In this document: piece after piece, positions 1-11,132 of the stretch
Layout of the letters: each line of letters opens with the position of its first letter
Numbering within the stretch: position 1 is the stretch's first letter
Assembly (NCBI GenBank): GCA_016861185.1
Contig: BOKW01000010.1
Location: 62,001-126,000, forward strand
From: Betaproteobacteria bacterium
Lineage (GTDB): Bacteria > Pseudomonadota > Gammaproteobacteria > Burkholderiales > Burkholderiaceae_F
Length of the DNA: 64,000 nt
Direction of reading: 5' to 3'
The notes under the pieces: generated by a model
Told to the model about the DNA's origin: nothing
What the model saw: only the letters and a program-made list of their open reading frames with translations
Databases searched by the model: none
Position numbers and translations under genes: made by a program

Positions 1-2559
1 CTCCGCGGGTGCGGTGCTGTCCGAGGCGAGCGCGCCGATCGTGCCGCCCACGCCGGTCAGGTTGGCCGAATAGTTCGGCTTGATGAAGTTGTCGGTGAAG
101 TTGACGTTGCCGCGTTCGAGTGCGATGCCGCCGATGCGGATCAGCGGGCGGCGCTCCGCGCCCGCCTCGGCGGGCGCCGGCGGCGCTTGCGCTGCGGCCG
201 CCGCGTCCGTCTTCGCGGGCGCGGCGCTGGCGTCGTGCTTGACGATGTCCCGCAGATTGAGCCGTCCCTGTTCGGACAGCACGACGCGCGCGAAGTAGTC
301 GGACAGCGTGACGGCGCCGACCTCGATCTGCGGCGGCTCCTCGCCGAAGCGCAGCGCGACGCGATCGAGCGTGAGCAGGTTCCACTTCAGCAGATCGCCT
401 TCGCCGCCCGGATTGAGCAGATGGACGTTGGCGAGCCGAGCGTCGCCGCCGTAGCCGAACGTCGTCGCGCTGCCGCGGGTGGCGATGGTCAGCGTGCCGC
501 GCGTGGACAGCTCGGCGCTCGCGAACTCGGCGTCCAGCTGCGGCGCGAAGTAGGGGCGCAACGCGGCGATGTCGAGGTTGCGCGCGTCGACGCGCACGTT
601 CGCGGCGAGCCGGTCCCAGCGCGCCGTGCCGCCGGCGGCGACGCTGCCCACCTTGCCGACGCGCGCGCGCACGTTGAACTGCGCCGCCTGCGAGCCGTCG
701 GCGGTCAGGTCGCGCGCGGTGGCGGCGAGCGCGCTGACGCGCACGGCGACCGCCGGCTCGACCGTGCGGTCGGCGAACTGCACGTCGCCGCGCGCGATCT
801 CGATCGCGGCGACGTGGACCCGCCACGGCGGCGAAGCCTGCGCGTCCGCCCCACGCTGCGCGGGCGGCGGCAGCGACGCCCAGCCGATCGTGCCGTCGGC
901 GAGCCGCGTCACGGTCGCGCGCGGGGCATCGACGACGATCTTTCCGATCTCGACCTGGCGGCCGCCGAGATCGACGCTGCCGCCTTCGACCGTCAGCGTG
1001 GCGATGTCGAGCCGCGCACCGAGGTCGGCCGCGCCTTCGACATGCAGCGTGCGCGCGGCCGCTGCCAGCGCCGATGCGCGAACGGCCGCCGGGGACTGCG
1101 AGACGTCGAATTCGATCGTCGCCGAGACATCGGCCCGGCCGCCGTACTTGGCGCGCGCGACGGCCGCCAGATACGGCGCGAGCGCCTGCAGGTCGACTTC
1201 CTTCGCGCTGACGTTCAGCCGGCCGGCGCGCTGCGCGACGCGGATCTCGCCCTGGGCGCCGTACTGCTCGCCGCCGTCGTCGCGCGCCGCGAACGAGATC
1301 ACCGCGGCGCGGTCGCCGACGGTGGCGACGTCGCGCGCCTCGAGCGCGATGCCTTCGAGCTGCTTGCCGAACTTGCCGACGGCGGCATCGCTGAACCGCA
1401 GCCGGCCGTCGGTGACGCGCAGCAGAGCGAGCGCGAGGTCGAACGGCCGCGCCACGGTCGGGCTCGCCGACGCAGCTGCGGGCGCGGCGGTCAGCGGCGC
1501 GGCGGCGAATTCGAGCCAGTCGATGCGGCCCGCGGCGTCGCGCGCAACGGCTGCATCCGGCGCCTCGAGCGCGACCTCGCGCAGCCGCACGCGCTGCGCG
1601 AACACCGAGTATTCGTCGACCGCGACCGCAAGCTTCTTCCACGCGACAAGGCGATGCGCCGCCGCGCCGGCCGGCGCTTCGAGCGCGAAGTCGCGCAGCG
1701 CGATCGGCCCCGAGACGACCAGTTCCGCGGGACGCGCGGGCTGCTCCGCGGTCGCCGCGACCGCGCGGCGGAACGCCACGCGCAGGTCCGCGTCGAGTTG
1801 GCCGCGCGGCACCTGGAAGTTGAGCTTCACCGGCGAGAACGACAGATACTTCGGCACGTCGACGCCCTCGAGCTTGAGCTGGACCGCCGTCTCGAGCGAG
1901 GCTTCGAAGGGCAGGGTCTGTCCTTGCAGTTCGATCGGCGCGCCGTCGAGCCGCGCGAAGAAGGCCGGCTGCACGTGGATATCCGCGTCGGTCGGCAGGC
2001 TCGAGATGAACGGAATCGCGATCCGAACGTCGGTCAGCGCGTTGATCTGGTTGCGGACGCGGTCGTCGAAACGCACCGCGCCGTCGGCGATCTCGATGTT
2101 GTAGACCGCGAAGCGGGCGGGCTCGTCGCTCGTCCGCGGCCGCGCGAGCAGGCGCTCGACGATGTCGGTGAAGTTGAAGCGCTGCGGCTCGATGCGGACG
2201 ATGTTTGCGGTGGCGCGGTCGATCGCAAGGCGATCGAGCACGGGCGCGCGGTTCCACAGCGAACCGAGCGACGCGCTGGCGCGCACGGCCCCGACGCTGA
2301 GCAGCGGCGCGCTTTCGCCCGGTGCGCCTTCGATCACGAGGTCGTCGAGCCCAGCCGTCAGCGTGAACGGGTTCGCGCGGATGTCGCCGACGCGAATCGT
2401 CCGCCCGAGTTCGCGCGCGCCGACCGTCTCGATCGCCCAGCGCAGCGCGGGCGGCGCGCCAAGCCAGATCGCCAGCACGGCCACCACGAAAAACGCCGCC
2501 AGGGCGTAGACGGTGCGGCGCAGCCAGGCACGCCTTGCGAGGGAGGACAGGTCCGCCAT
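1..2559 (-). CDS. DUF748 / AsmA-like envelope protein (3' part outside the window)
   Basis: The reverse strand is open from an ATG at 2559 to base 1, giving at least 853 residues; the C-terminus lies beyond the window. The N-terminus (MADLSSLARRAW) is followed by a hydrophobic segment at about residues 16-35, a likely inner-membrane anchor, then a long domain rich in short beta-type repeats. Near the window edge it reads NVNFTDNFIKPNYSANLTG, which resembles the DUF748 family signature. DUF748/AsmA-like proteins span the periplasm and are linked to envelope lipid transport or outer-membrane assembly; the function here is inferred from family only. An in-frame ATG at 2580 could add seven residues. 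It lies just downstream of gph on the same strand and may be cotranscribed with ubiG-gph. Confidence 0.8.
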   Translation of the reverse strand, partial: MADLSSLARRAWLRRTVYALAAFFVVAVLAIWLGAPPALRWAIETVGARELGRTIRVGDIRANPFTLTAGLDDLVIEGAPGESAPLLSVGAVRASASLGSLWNRAPVLDRLAIDRATANIVRIEPQRFNFTDIVERLLARPRTSDEPARFAVYNIEIADGAVRFDDRVRNQINALTDVRIAIPFISSLPTDADIHVQPAFFARLDGAPIELQGQTLPFEASLETAVQLKLEGVDVPKYLSFSPVKLNFQVPRGQLDADLRVAFRRAVAATAEQPARPAELVVSGPIALRDFALEAPAGAAAHRLVAWKKLAVAVDEYSVFAQRVRLREVALEAPDAAVARDAAGRIDWLEFAAAPLTAAPAAASASPTVARPFDLALALLRVTDGRLRFSDAAVGKFGKQLEGIALEARDVATVGDRAAVISFAARDDGGEQYGAQGEIRVAQRAGRLNVSAKEVDLQALAPYLAAVARAKYGGRADVSATIEFDVSQSPAAVRASALAAAARTLHVEGAADLGARLDIATLTVEGGSVDLGGRQVEIGKIVVDAPRATVTRLADGTIGWASLPPPAQRGADAQASPPWRVHVAAIEIARGDVQFADRTVEPAVAVRVSALAATARDLTADGSQAAQFNVRARVGKVGSVAAGGTARWDRLAANVRVDARNLDIAALRPYFAPQLDAEFASAELSTRGTLTIATRGSATTFGYGGDARLANVHLLNPGGEGDLLKWNLLTLDRVALRFGEEPPQIEVGAVTLSDYFARVVLSEQGRLNLRDIVKHDASAAPAKTDAAAAAQAPPAPAEAGAERRPLIRIGGIALERGNVNFTDNFIKPNYSANLTGVGGTIGALASDSTAPAE

Positions 2560-2598
2560 GATTTCGCTTCCCGAAACCATTATGCGGACGAATGGCGA

Positions 2599-3276
2599 TC
2601 AGCCCTTGAGCACGGACAAGTCCAGCAATTCGCGCGGCTGCGCGATGACGAAGTCCCCGCCCCAACCGCCTCCGTCGGAGCCGTCGCCCATGTAGCCGTA
2701 GCCGGCGACGACGGTGATCACGCCCGCCGCCCGCCCGGCCTGCACGTCGCGCAGATCGTCGCCGACGTAGACGGCGCGCGCGGCGGCGGTGCCGCAGACC
2801 TGCAACGCGTGCAGCAGCGGCGCCGGGTGCGGTTTCGTGTACGCGGTCGTGTCGCCGCTGACCACGCAGGCCGCGCGCTCGGACAGACCGAGCGCGGCGA
2901 CCAGCGGATCGGTGAAGCGCGCGATCTTGTTGGTCACGATGCCCCAGCGGCGGCCCTGCTGTTCGAGCGCGTCAAGCGTCTCGTCCATGCCGGGGAACAG
3001 CCGCGACTGCACGCACAGCGCCTGCTCGTAGTAGCGGAAGAACTCCTGCCGCAGCGGCTCGTACTCGGGCTCGCCGGGCGCCAGCCCGAACGCGCGCCCG
3101 ATCAGCCCGCGCGCGCCGTGGCTCGCGAACGGACGCAACGCCTCGAGCGGCAGCTCGGCGAAGCCGCGCTCGCGGCGCTGGCGGTTGACCGCGGCCGCGA
3201 GATCGGGCGCGGTGTCGACCAGCGTGCCGTCCAGATCGAACAGCACGACTTCGATCGGTGCGGCGCGCGAATTCAT
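2599..3276 (-). CDS. gph: phosphoglycolate phosphatase (HAD superfamily)
   Basis: This 225-residue HAD phosphatase would hydrolyse 2-phosphoglycolate to glycolate in the cytoplasm, clearing a product of DNA 3'-end repair and oxygenase side reactions. The N-terminal HAD motif [10 protein letters not shown] supplies the nucleophile Asp14 and acid/base Asp16. Motif II is the IVTNK segment, and motif III/IV is seen in KPHPAP and [13 protein letters not shown]. The length fits Gph. The start is the ATG at 3276, which overlaps the ubiG stop by four bases and so implies translational coupling. The gph-ubiG pairing is common in Betaproteobacteria. HAD substrate specificity cannot be proved from sequence, but context supports Gph. 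Confidence 0.92.
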   Translation of the reverse strand: MNSRAAPIEVVLFDLDGTLVDTAPDLAAAVNRQRRERGFAELPLEALRPFASHGARGLIGRAFGLAPGEPEYEPLRQEFFRYYEQALCVQSRLFPGMDETLDALEQQGRRWGIVTNKIARFTDPLVAALGLSERAACVVSGDTTAYTKPHPAPLLHALQVCGTAAARAVYVGDDLRDVQAGRAAGVITVVAGYGYMGDGSDGGGWGGDFVIAQPRELLDLSVLKG

Positions 3277-3974
3277 GCGGGCTTGCGGCAGGCGACGAGG
3301 TAGTTGACGTCGGTATCGCGGCCGAGCGCGAACGTCTTCGTCAGCGGGTTGTAGGTCATGCCGAGCACTTCGATGAGGTCGAGCCCGGCGTCGCGCACGG
3401 CGGCCGCCAGTTCGCTGGGGCGGATGAACTTCGTGTACTCGTGCGTTCCGCGCGGCAGCAGCCGCAGCACGTATTCGGCGCCGACGATCGCGAGCAGGAA
3501 GGACTTCGGATTGCGGTTGATCGTCGAGAAGAACACGCAGCCGCCGGGGCGCACGAGCGCGGCGCAGGCGCGCACGCTGCTCTCCGGCTCGGGCACGTGC
3601 TCGAGCATCTCCATGCAGGTGACGACGTCGAACGCGCCGGGCGACTCGCGCGCGAGCGCTTCGGCCGAGATTTCGCGGTACTCGACTTCGGCGCCGCTTT
3701 CGAGCGCGTGCAGCTCGGCGACCTTCAGCGGCTTGCTCGACAGGTCGATGCCGGTGACGTGCGCGCCGCGGCCGGCCATGCCTTCGGCGAGGATGCCGCC
3801 GCCGCAGCCGACGTCGAGCACGCGCTTGCCTTCGAGCCCCGCATGGCGGTCGATCCAGTCGAGCCGCAGCGGGTTGAGCGCGTGCAACGCTCCCATCGCG
3901 CCGTCCGGATCCCACCAGCGGTGCGCGATGTCGGCGAATTTGCGCAGTTCCGCGGGATCGACGTTGGGATTCAT
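3273..3974 (-). CDS. ubiG: ubiquinone biosynthesis O-methyltransferase UbiG
   Basis: This 233-residue SAM-dependent class I methyltransferase performs both O-methylations in ubiquinone biosynthesis. The N-terminus carries the UbiG signature around [17 protein letters not shown]. The SAM-binding glycine loop VLDVGCGGG is at residues 52-60, followed by the acidic post-I site GIDLS and by [11 protein letters not shown]. The C-terminal [19 protein letters not shown] matches the family. It is the first gene of the ubiG-gph(-DUF748) unit on the minus strand, with the ompA-1 terminator about 110 bases upstream. Length and motifs are full, so confidence is high. Confidence 0.96.
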   Translation of the reverse strand: MNPNVDPAELRKFADIAHRWWDPDGAMGALHALNPLRLDWIDRHAGLEGKRVLDVGCGGGILAEGMAGRGAHVTGIDLSSKPLKVAELHALESGAEVEYREISAEALARESPGAFDVVTCMEMLEHVPEPESSVRACAALVRPGGCVFFSTINRNPKSFLLAIVGAEYVLRLLPRGTHEYTKFIRPSELAAAVRDAGLDLIEVLGMTYNPLTKTFALGRDTDVNYLVACRKPA

Positions 3975-4080
3975 GAAAGCGATGAAGCGCAGGCGAACGA
4001 CGCGGCGAACGGGCGGTGCAGCCGCGAGTGTAACGGCCGCGGGTCCGCGGCCGCGCTGCGCGTGGATGCTCGGCGCGAAG

Positions 4081-4104
4081 AAAAAGCCCCGCCGAAGCGG
4101 GGCT
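4081..4104 (-). terminator. intrinsic terminator of ompA paralogue 1
   Basis: Read on the minus strand, an 8-bp stem AGCCCCGC/GCGGGGCT with a 4-base loop is followed directly by a run of T. It starts 22 bases past the ompA-1 stop and separates that gene from ubiG. Confidence 0.85.
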
Positions 4105-4126
4105 CGTTCTTCGCGGCAGGCGGCGA

Positions 4127-4822
4127 TCAGCGCTTGACCGTGCGCGTGCCGACGACTTCGATCTCGACGCGCCGGTTCTGCTGGCGGCCCTGCGCGGTTC
4201 TGTTGTCGGCGACGGGCTGCGCAGCGCCTTTGCCTTCGGTGTAGATGCGGTTCGGCTCGATGCCCTTGCCGACCAGATACTGCTTCACCGAATCGGCCCG
4301 GCGCAGCGACAGGCGCTGGTTCAGCGCGGCGCTGCCGGTGTTGTCGGTGTGGCCGACGATCACGATCACCTCGAGCTTGACGTCCTTCAGCTTGTTGGCC
4401 AGATCGTCGAGCGCGGCGCGTGCGCTCGGTTTCAGCTCGGCGCGGCCCGTGTCGAACAGCGCATCACCGGCGAGCGTGACCTTTTCCGTGACCGGCGCGG
4501 GCGGCGGCGGCGGAGGCGGCGGCGGGGGCGGTGGGGGCGGCGGCGGCGCCGGCGGCGGTGGCGGGGGAGGCGGCGGCGGTGGGGGAGGCGGCGGCGGCGG
4601 AAGCAGCGACGGATCGCACTCCTTCAGCGCGAGATCCTTGTTGAAGTAGCCCGTGCGCCAGCACAGGCCAAAGGGATCGACCACGACGTTGCCGTTCGGG
4701 CTCAACGCGTAGCCGCTATTCTTCGGGTCCCCTTTGATGTCCGTACCTTGCGCAAGCGCGCTGCCGGAGGCAGCCACCATTGCGGACGCGAACAGGTAAC
4801 CCAGCTTCGTCGACTTCTTCAT
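4127..4822 (-). CDS. OmpA-family outer-membrane protein, paralogue 1, with polyproline linker
   Basis: This 231-residue protein has a signal peptide ([11 protein letters not shown]... with a likely cut after SALA near residue 24). A short domain follows with the motif [12 protein letters not shown], typical of betaproteobacterial OmpA-like proteins. Residues 75-110 are almost pure proline. From residue 111 there is a full peptidoglycan-binding OmpA C-terminal domain ([20 protein letters not shown]...NRIYTEGKG...NRRVEIEV). It should tether the outer membrane to the cell wall. It lacks the eight-strand beta-barrel of E. coli OmpA. The start is supported by GAGGAGAAAC just before the ATG, identical in paralogue 2. 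It is monocistronic, with its own terminator. The two genes are a tandem duplication. Confidence 0.9.
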   Translation of the reverse strand: MKKSTKLGYLFASAMVAASGSALAQGTDIKGDPKNSGYALSPNGNVVVDPFGLCWRTGYFNKDLALKECDPSLLPPPPPPPPPPPPPPPPPAPPPPPPPPPPPPPPPPAPVTEKVTLAGDALFDTGRAELKPSARAALDDLANKLKDVKLEVIVIVGHTDNTGSAALNQRLSLRRADSVKQYLVGKGIEPNRIYTEGKGAAQPVADNRTAQGRQQNRRVEIEVVGTRTVKR

Positions 4823-4871
4823 GTTTCTCCTCGCTGGTTTACGCAGAGGCCTGATGGCTCTGCCCCGGCCG

Positions 4872-4877
4872 AATATA
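4872..4877 (-). promoter_or_regulatory. candidate -10 box for ompA paralogue 1
   Basis: Reverse-strand TATATT lies about 50 bases before the ompA-1 start, in the context CCGCGGTATATT. The paralogue has TATAGT in a similar position and context (5778-5783). No convincing -35 hexamer is visible, so this rests on the -10 and on conservation between the two copies. Confidence 0.4.
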
Positions 4878-4977
4878 CCGCGGCCCGCGCTGGGGATCGA
4901 TGACCTATCCGTGCGGCCGCAGCAGCTCGATCGAGTGTCTCCGTAGACGCCGCGCGAAGGTGCGATCGGGCCGGGCG

Positions 4978-5007
4978 AAAAAAAGAGCCCCGTCGTGGCG
5001 GGGCTCG
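4978..5007 (-). terminator. intrinsic terminator of ompA paralogue 2
   Basis: On the minus strand an 8-bp stem GAGCCCCG/CGGGGCTC with a 6-base loop is followed by eight T. It sits 20 bases past the stop of the second OmpA gene and insulates it from paralogue 1. Confidence 0.85.
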
Positions 5008-5026
5008 ATGTTCGCGCCGTACGTCG

Positions 5027-5722
5027 TCAGTTCTTGATGGTGCGCGTGCCGACGACTTCGATTTCGACGCGCCGGTTCTTCGCGCGACCTTCGGGCGTGC
5101 GGTTGTCGGCGATCGGCTGCGTCGGGCCCTTGCCTTCGGTGTAGATGCGGTTCGGCTCGATGCCCTTGCCGACGAGGTACTTCTTCACCGCTTCCGCACG
5201 CTGCAGCGACAGCCGCTGATTGGCGGCCGGCGAGCCGACGTTGTCGGTGTGGCCGACGACGATGATGACTTCGAGGTTCACGCCCTGCAGCTTCGACACG
5301 AGATCGTCGAGCCGCGCCTGCGCTTCCTTGTCGTTGACCGAGTTGGCGGTCGGGAAGCGCACGTCAGCGGCGAAGGTGACCTTCTCGCTGACCGGCTTGG
5401 GCGGAGCCGGCGGCGGCGGTGGCGGCGGAGGCGGTGGCGGCGGCGCAGCCGGCGGTGGCGGAGGCGGCGGTGGCGGTGGTGGGGGCGGCGGGGGCGGCGG
5501 CACCAGCGCGGGATCGCACTCGGCGAGCGCCAGCTCCTTGCTGTGGAAGGCCGTTCGCCAGCACAGACCGAACGGATCGACGACCACGTTGCCGTTCGGG
5601 CTCAGTACGTAGCCACTGTTCTTCGGGTCCCCTTTGATGTCCTTGCCCTGCGCCAGTGCGCTACCGGAGGCAGCGACCATCGCAGTCGCGAACAGGTAAC
5701 CCAGCTTCGCGGACTTGTTCAT
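5027..5722 (-). CDS. OmpA-family outer-membrane protein, paralogue 2, with polyproline linker
   Basis: This 231-residue protein has the same length and layout as its downstream neighbour: signal peptide ending SALA, the DPFGLCWRT motif, a proline-rich tract at residues 75-110 and an OmpA C-terminal domain from residue 111 ([28 protein letters not shown]). The open frame extends further upstream, but the ATG at 5722 is right: GAGGAGAAAC precedes it and the signal peptide starts there. It differs from paralogue 1 mainly at the start of the C-terminal domain, where RFPTANSVNDKEAQ replaces the usual phenylalanine-aspartate strand ([13 protein letters not shown] in paralogue 1). It probably anchors the outer membrane to peptidoglycan. 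Its own terminator follows. Confidence 0.9.
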   Translation of the reverse strand: MNKSAKLGYLFATAMVAASGSALAQGKDIKGDPKNSGYVLSPNGNVVVDPFGLCWRTAFHSKELALAECDPALVPPPPPPPPPPPPPPPPPAAPPPPPPPPPPPPAPPKPVSEKVTFAADVRFPTANSVNDKEAQARLDDLVSKLQGVNLEVIIVVGHTDNVGSPAANQRLSLQRAEAVKKYLVGKGIEPNRIYTEGKGPTQPIADNRTPEGRAKNRRVEIEVVGTRTIKN

Positions 5723-5777
5723 GTTTCTCCTCACTCTTGTTCGCAGAGTCCTGCGCAGGACGACATGTCCGCCGGCA

Positions 5778-5783
5778 ACTATA
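5778..5783 (-). promoter_or_regulatory. candidate -10 box for ompA paralogue 2
   Basis: Reverse-strand TATAGT lies about 55 bases before the ATG, in a context (GCGGTATAGT) like that of the paralogue. No clear -35 is visible. Confidence 0.4.
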
Positions 5784-5823
5784 CCGCAGCACCGCGCGCG
5801 TTCCGCGTGCGCCGCGCACGGCT

Positions 5824-7161
5824 CTACGGCGCGGTGCGCAGGAGCACTTGCGCCTTCTGCCGCCAAGCCGCCGCGCTCGCGAGCACTTCACGCTCGATGT
5901 CGACATCGAGCACGAGCTGTCGCTTCTTCACAACAGCTCGGCCCGCGACCCATACGTCGCTGACGTGCTCGCGGCCGCAGGCGTAGATGAGGTGCGACAG
6001 CGGGTCGTAGCACGGCTGCGTTTCGATCTCGTTGAGCGCGAAGGCGACGAGGTCCGCTTCTTTGCCCGGCTCGATCGAGCCGATGCGATCGCCGAGCCCG
6101 AGCGCGCGCGCGGCGCCGAGCGTGGCGCATTCGAGCGCCTGTGCCGCCGGCAGCATGGCGGCGTCGTCGGCGAGGCCCTTCGCCAGCAGCGTGGCGAGCC
6201 GCATTTCGTCGAGCAGGTCGAGGCGGTTGTTGCTCGCTGCGCCGTCGGTGCCGAAGGCGACGTTGACGCCGGCGGCGAGCAGCGCGCCGACGTTGGCGAT
6301 GCCGCTCGCGAGCTTCAGATTCGACGCCGGGCAATGCGCGACGGTCGCGCCGCGGTTCGCGAGCAGCGCCACCTCGGCGTCGTCCAGATGCACCGCGTGC
6401 ACGGCGATCAGCCGCTCGCTGACGAGGCCGAGCCGGTCCAGCCGCGCGAGCGGCCGCGCGCCGTGCCGCTGCCGCGACTCCTCGACTTCGGCCGCGGTTT
6501 CGTGCACGTGCGTGTGGATCGGCAGGTCGAGCTCCTCGGCGAGCATCGCGATGCGCTCGAGCGTCGCGTCGGCGACCGTGTACGGCGCGTGCGGCGCGAG
6601 CGTGAAGCTCGCGAGCGCATCGCCGCGGAATTCGTCGCGCGTGGCGAGCCCCTTGCGCAGGTAGTCCTCGGCGTCGGATGCGTACGCGGTGGGAAACTCG
6701 ATCGCGATGATGCCGGCCACCGCACGCATGCCGACTTCGCGCAGCGCGCGCAGCGCAGCCTCCGGGTAGAAGTACATGTCCGAGCAGCAGGTCACGCCGG
6801 CGCGCAGCATCTCGAGCGCGGCGAGCCGCGTGCCGTCGTAGACGAACTGTTCCGAGGCGAGCGCCGCTTCGAGCGGCCAGATGCGTTCCTTCAGCCAGCG
6901 CATCAGCGGCAGGTCGTCGCCGACGCCGCGCAGCAGGGTCATCGCCGCGTGCGTGTGCGCGTTGACGAGTCCCGGCGTGACGACGTGCTCGCCGAGCTGC
7001 ACGCGCTCGCGCGCGGTGTAGCGTTCGCGCGCCTCGGCGATCGGCGCGACGGCCGCGATGCGGCCGGCGTCGAGCGCGATCGCGTGGTCTTCCAGCACGA
7101 CGCCCGCGGGGCGGACGGGGACGATCCAGCGGCATTCGATCAGCGTGTCGACGGTCTGCAT
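5824..7161 (-). CDS. amidohydrolase, MtaD-type (5-methylthioadenosine / S-adenosylhomocysteine deaminase family)
   Basis: This 445-residue metal-dependent hydrolase belongs to the TRZ/ATZ/SsnA branch of the amidohydrolase superfamily. Visible metal-site motifs are VNAHTHAAM near residue 65, [15 protein letters not shown], the AVHAVHLDD segment and [10 protein letters not shown] with the catalytic Asp. The C-terminal [14 protein letters not shown] strand closes the composite domain. Family members deaminate methylthioadenosine, S-adenosylhomocysteine or related purines; the substrate is inferred. The ATG at 7161 was chosen because the family N-terminus ([16 protein letters not shown]) begins there, although the frame stays open for 64 more codons upstream. 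It is divergent from gyrA across about 175 bases, a neighbourhood I recognise from other Burkholderiales. Confidence 0.88.
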   Translation of the reverse strand: MQTVDTLIECRWIVPVRPAGVVLEDHAIALDAGRIAAVAPIAEARERYTARERVQLGEHVVTPGLVNAHTHAAMTLLRGVGDDLPLMRWLKERIWPLEAALASEQFVYDGTRLAALEMLRAGVTCCSDMYFYPEAALRALREVGMRAVAGIIAIEFPTAYASDAEDYLRKGLATRDEFRGDALASFTLAPHAPYTVADATLERIAMLAEELDLPIHTHVHETAAEVEESRQRHGARPLARLDRLGLVSERLIAVHAVHLDDAEVALLANRGATVAHCPASNLKLASGIANVGALLAAGVNVAFGTDGAASNNRLDLLDEMRLATLLAKGLADDAAMLPAAQALECATLGAARALGLGDRIGSIEPGKEADLVAFALNEIETQPCYDPLSHLIYACGREHVSDVWVAGRAVVKKRQLVLDVDIEREVLASAAAWRQKAQVLLRTAP

Positions 7162-7336
7162 GGCGGGTCTCGTGCACCTATTCGCGGCCGGCCCGGCAGG
7201 GCGCGCCCGACGGTGGCGAATGGTGCCACGACCCCGGCCGGACGGGCTCGCGCTGATAGACTTTCGACCTTTGCAGCGCCGGTTCGCCGCGCCTGCTTTC
7301 GCACCCGACGCGCCCAGGCGCCGGACCGCATCCCAG

Positions 7337-9961
<2,625 letters not shown>

Positions 9962-10005
9962 GTCAGCCCGCTCCGTCGCGTTCGCGCAGGACTTCGACCG
10001 CCGCC

Positions 10006-11076
10006 ATGGATGAGCAACTGAAGCCGCTGCGCGACGCGATCGACGCGGTCGACCGCAAGCTCGTCGAGTTGCTGAACGAGCGCGCGCGGCTCGCGCAGGA
10101 AGTCGGCCGCGTCAAGCAGACTGCGAACGCGCCCGTGTACCGGCCCGAGCGCGAGGCCGAGGTCCTGCGCAAGGTCGCGTCTTTCAACGGCGGGCCGCTG
10201 ACCGACGCGGCGCTGACCGGGATCTACCGCGAGGTGATCTCCGCGTGCCGCGCGGTCGAGCGGCCGCTGCATGTCGCCTACCTGGGCCCGGCGGGTACCT
10301 TCTCCGAACTGGCGATGATCCGGCAGTTCGGCTCCGGCGTGCACGGCGAGCCCTGCGTGTCGATCGACGAAGTGTTCCGCTCGGCCGAGGCGGGCAGCGC
10401 GGATTTCGCGATCGTTCCAGTCGAGAACTCGACCGAAGGCGCGGTGAGCCGCTCGCTCGACCTTCTGCTGGTGACGCCGCTGAAGATCCTCGCCGAGGTG
10501 TCGGTGCCGGTGCGCCATCACCTGCTGACCGCGAGCGGCACGCTCGAGGGCATCAAGCGCATCGTCAGCCATCCGCAGACCTTTGGCCAGTGCGCGGGCT
10601 GGCTCAACCTGCACCTGCCGACGCTCGAGCGCGTGTCGGTCGCGAGCAACGCCGAGGCGGCGCGGCTCGCTGCGAGCGATCCGGCGATCGCAGCGATCGC
10701 CGGCGAAAACGCCGCCACGCTGTACGGCCTGCAGATCGCCGCGAGCCATATCCAGGACGATCCGCAGAACCGCACGCGCTTCGTCGTGCTCGGCCGGCAG
10801 GAGACGCAGCCCACCGGGCGCGACAAGACCTCGCTCATCCTGTCGGTGCCGAACAAGGCCGGCGCCGTCTACCACATGCTCACGCCGCTCGCGCAGCACG
10901 GCGTTTCGATGACGCGCTTCGAGTCGCGTCCGGCCAAGCTCGGCGCCTGGGAGTACTACTTCTACGTCGACATCGAAGGCCACGAGCGCGATCCGAAGGC
11001 GGCGACCGCGCTCGCCGCGCTGCGCGAGGTCTGCGCCTACTACAAGAGCCTCGGCTCGTATCCGATGGAAGCGTGA
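10006..11076 (+). CDS. pheA: bifunctional chorismate mutase / prephenate dehydratase (P-protein)
   Basis: This 356-residue enzyme converts chorismate to prephenate and then to phenylpyruvate for phenylalanine synthesis. Residues 1-85 form an AroQ-type chorismate mutase (LRDAIDAVDRKLVELLNERA). Residues 89-265 form the prephenate dehydratase domain, with YLGPAGTFSE and the catalytic TRF at 257-259. Residues 273-356 form an ACT domain carrying the ESRP motif (306-309) used for phenylalanine feedback. The frame is open far upstream, but the mutase domain starts exactly at the ATG at 10006. It is the first gene of pheA-hisC-tyrA-aroA. In many Burkholderiales serC lies between gyrA and pheA; here it does not. 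Confidence 0.97.
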   Translation: MDEQLKPLRDAIDAVDRKLVELLNERARLAQEVGRVKQTANAPVYRPEREAEVLRKVASFNGGPLTDAALTGIYREVISACRAVERPLHVAYLGPAGTFSELAMIRQFGSGVHGEPCVSIDEVFRSAEAGSADFAIVPVENSTEGAVSRSLDLLLVTPLKILAEVSVPVRHHLLTASGTLEGIKRIVSHPQTFGQCAGWLNLHLPTLERVSVASNAEAARLAASDPAIAAIAGENAATLYGLQIAASHIQDDPQNRTRFVVLGRQETQPTGRDKTSLILSVPNKAGAVYHMLTPLAQHGVSMTRFESRPAKLGAWEYYFYVDIEGHERDPKAATALAALREVCAYYKSLGSYPMEA

Positions 11077-11079
11077 GTC

Positions 11080-11100
11080 GGATCGCGGATTGCGGATCGC
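11080..11100 (+). repeat. heptamer tandem repeat, 3 units
   Basis: Three 7-bp units, GGATCGC then GGATTGC then GGATCGC, begin three bases after the pheA stop codon and fill half of the 56-base pheA-hisC spacer. Same family as the arrays near 19230, 20463, 27584, 27691, 43244 and 44089. Confidence 0.75.
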
Positions 11101-11132
11101 GCGTCAACGTCAAACGTACTGAGGGTTCCCAC

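Noticed and set aside
187-3303. Very long plus-strand open frame (about 1,040 codons) over the DUF748 and gph genes
   Set aside because: Its translation is Arg/Ala-rich low-complexity typical of the antisense of GC-rich genes, and the minus strand encodes recognisable DUF748 and HAD proteins.
4500-4610. GGC/GGT-rich stretch that looks like a simple-sequence repeat or regulatory G-tract
   Set aside because: It is the antisense of polyproline codons in the OmpA linker, as is the copy near 5405-5505.
11080-11100. Heptamer arrays as a CRISPR array
   Set aside because: Units are 7 bp, contiguous and without spacers; no cas genes in the window.
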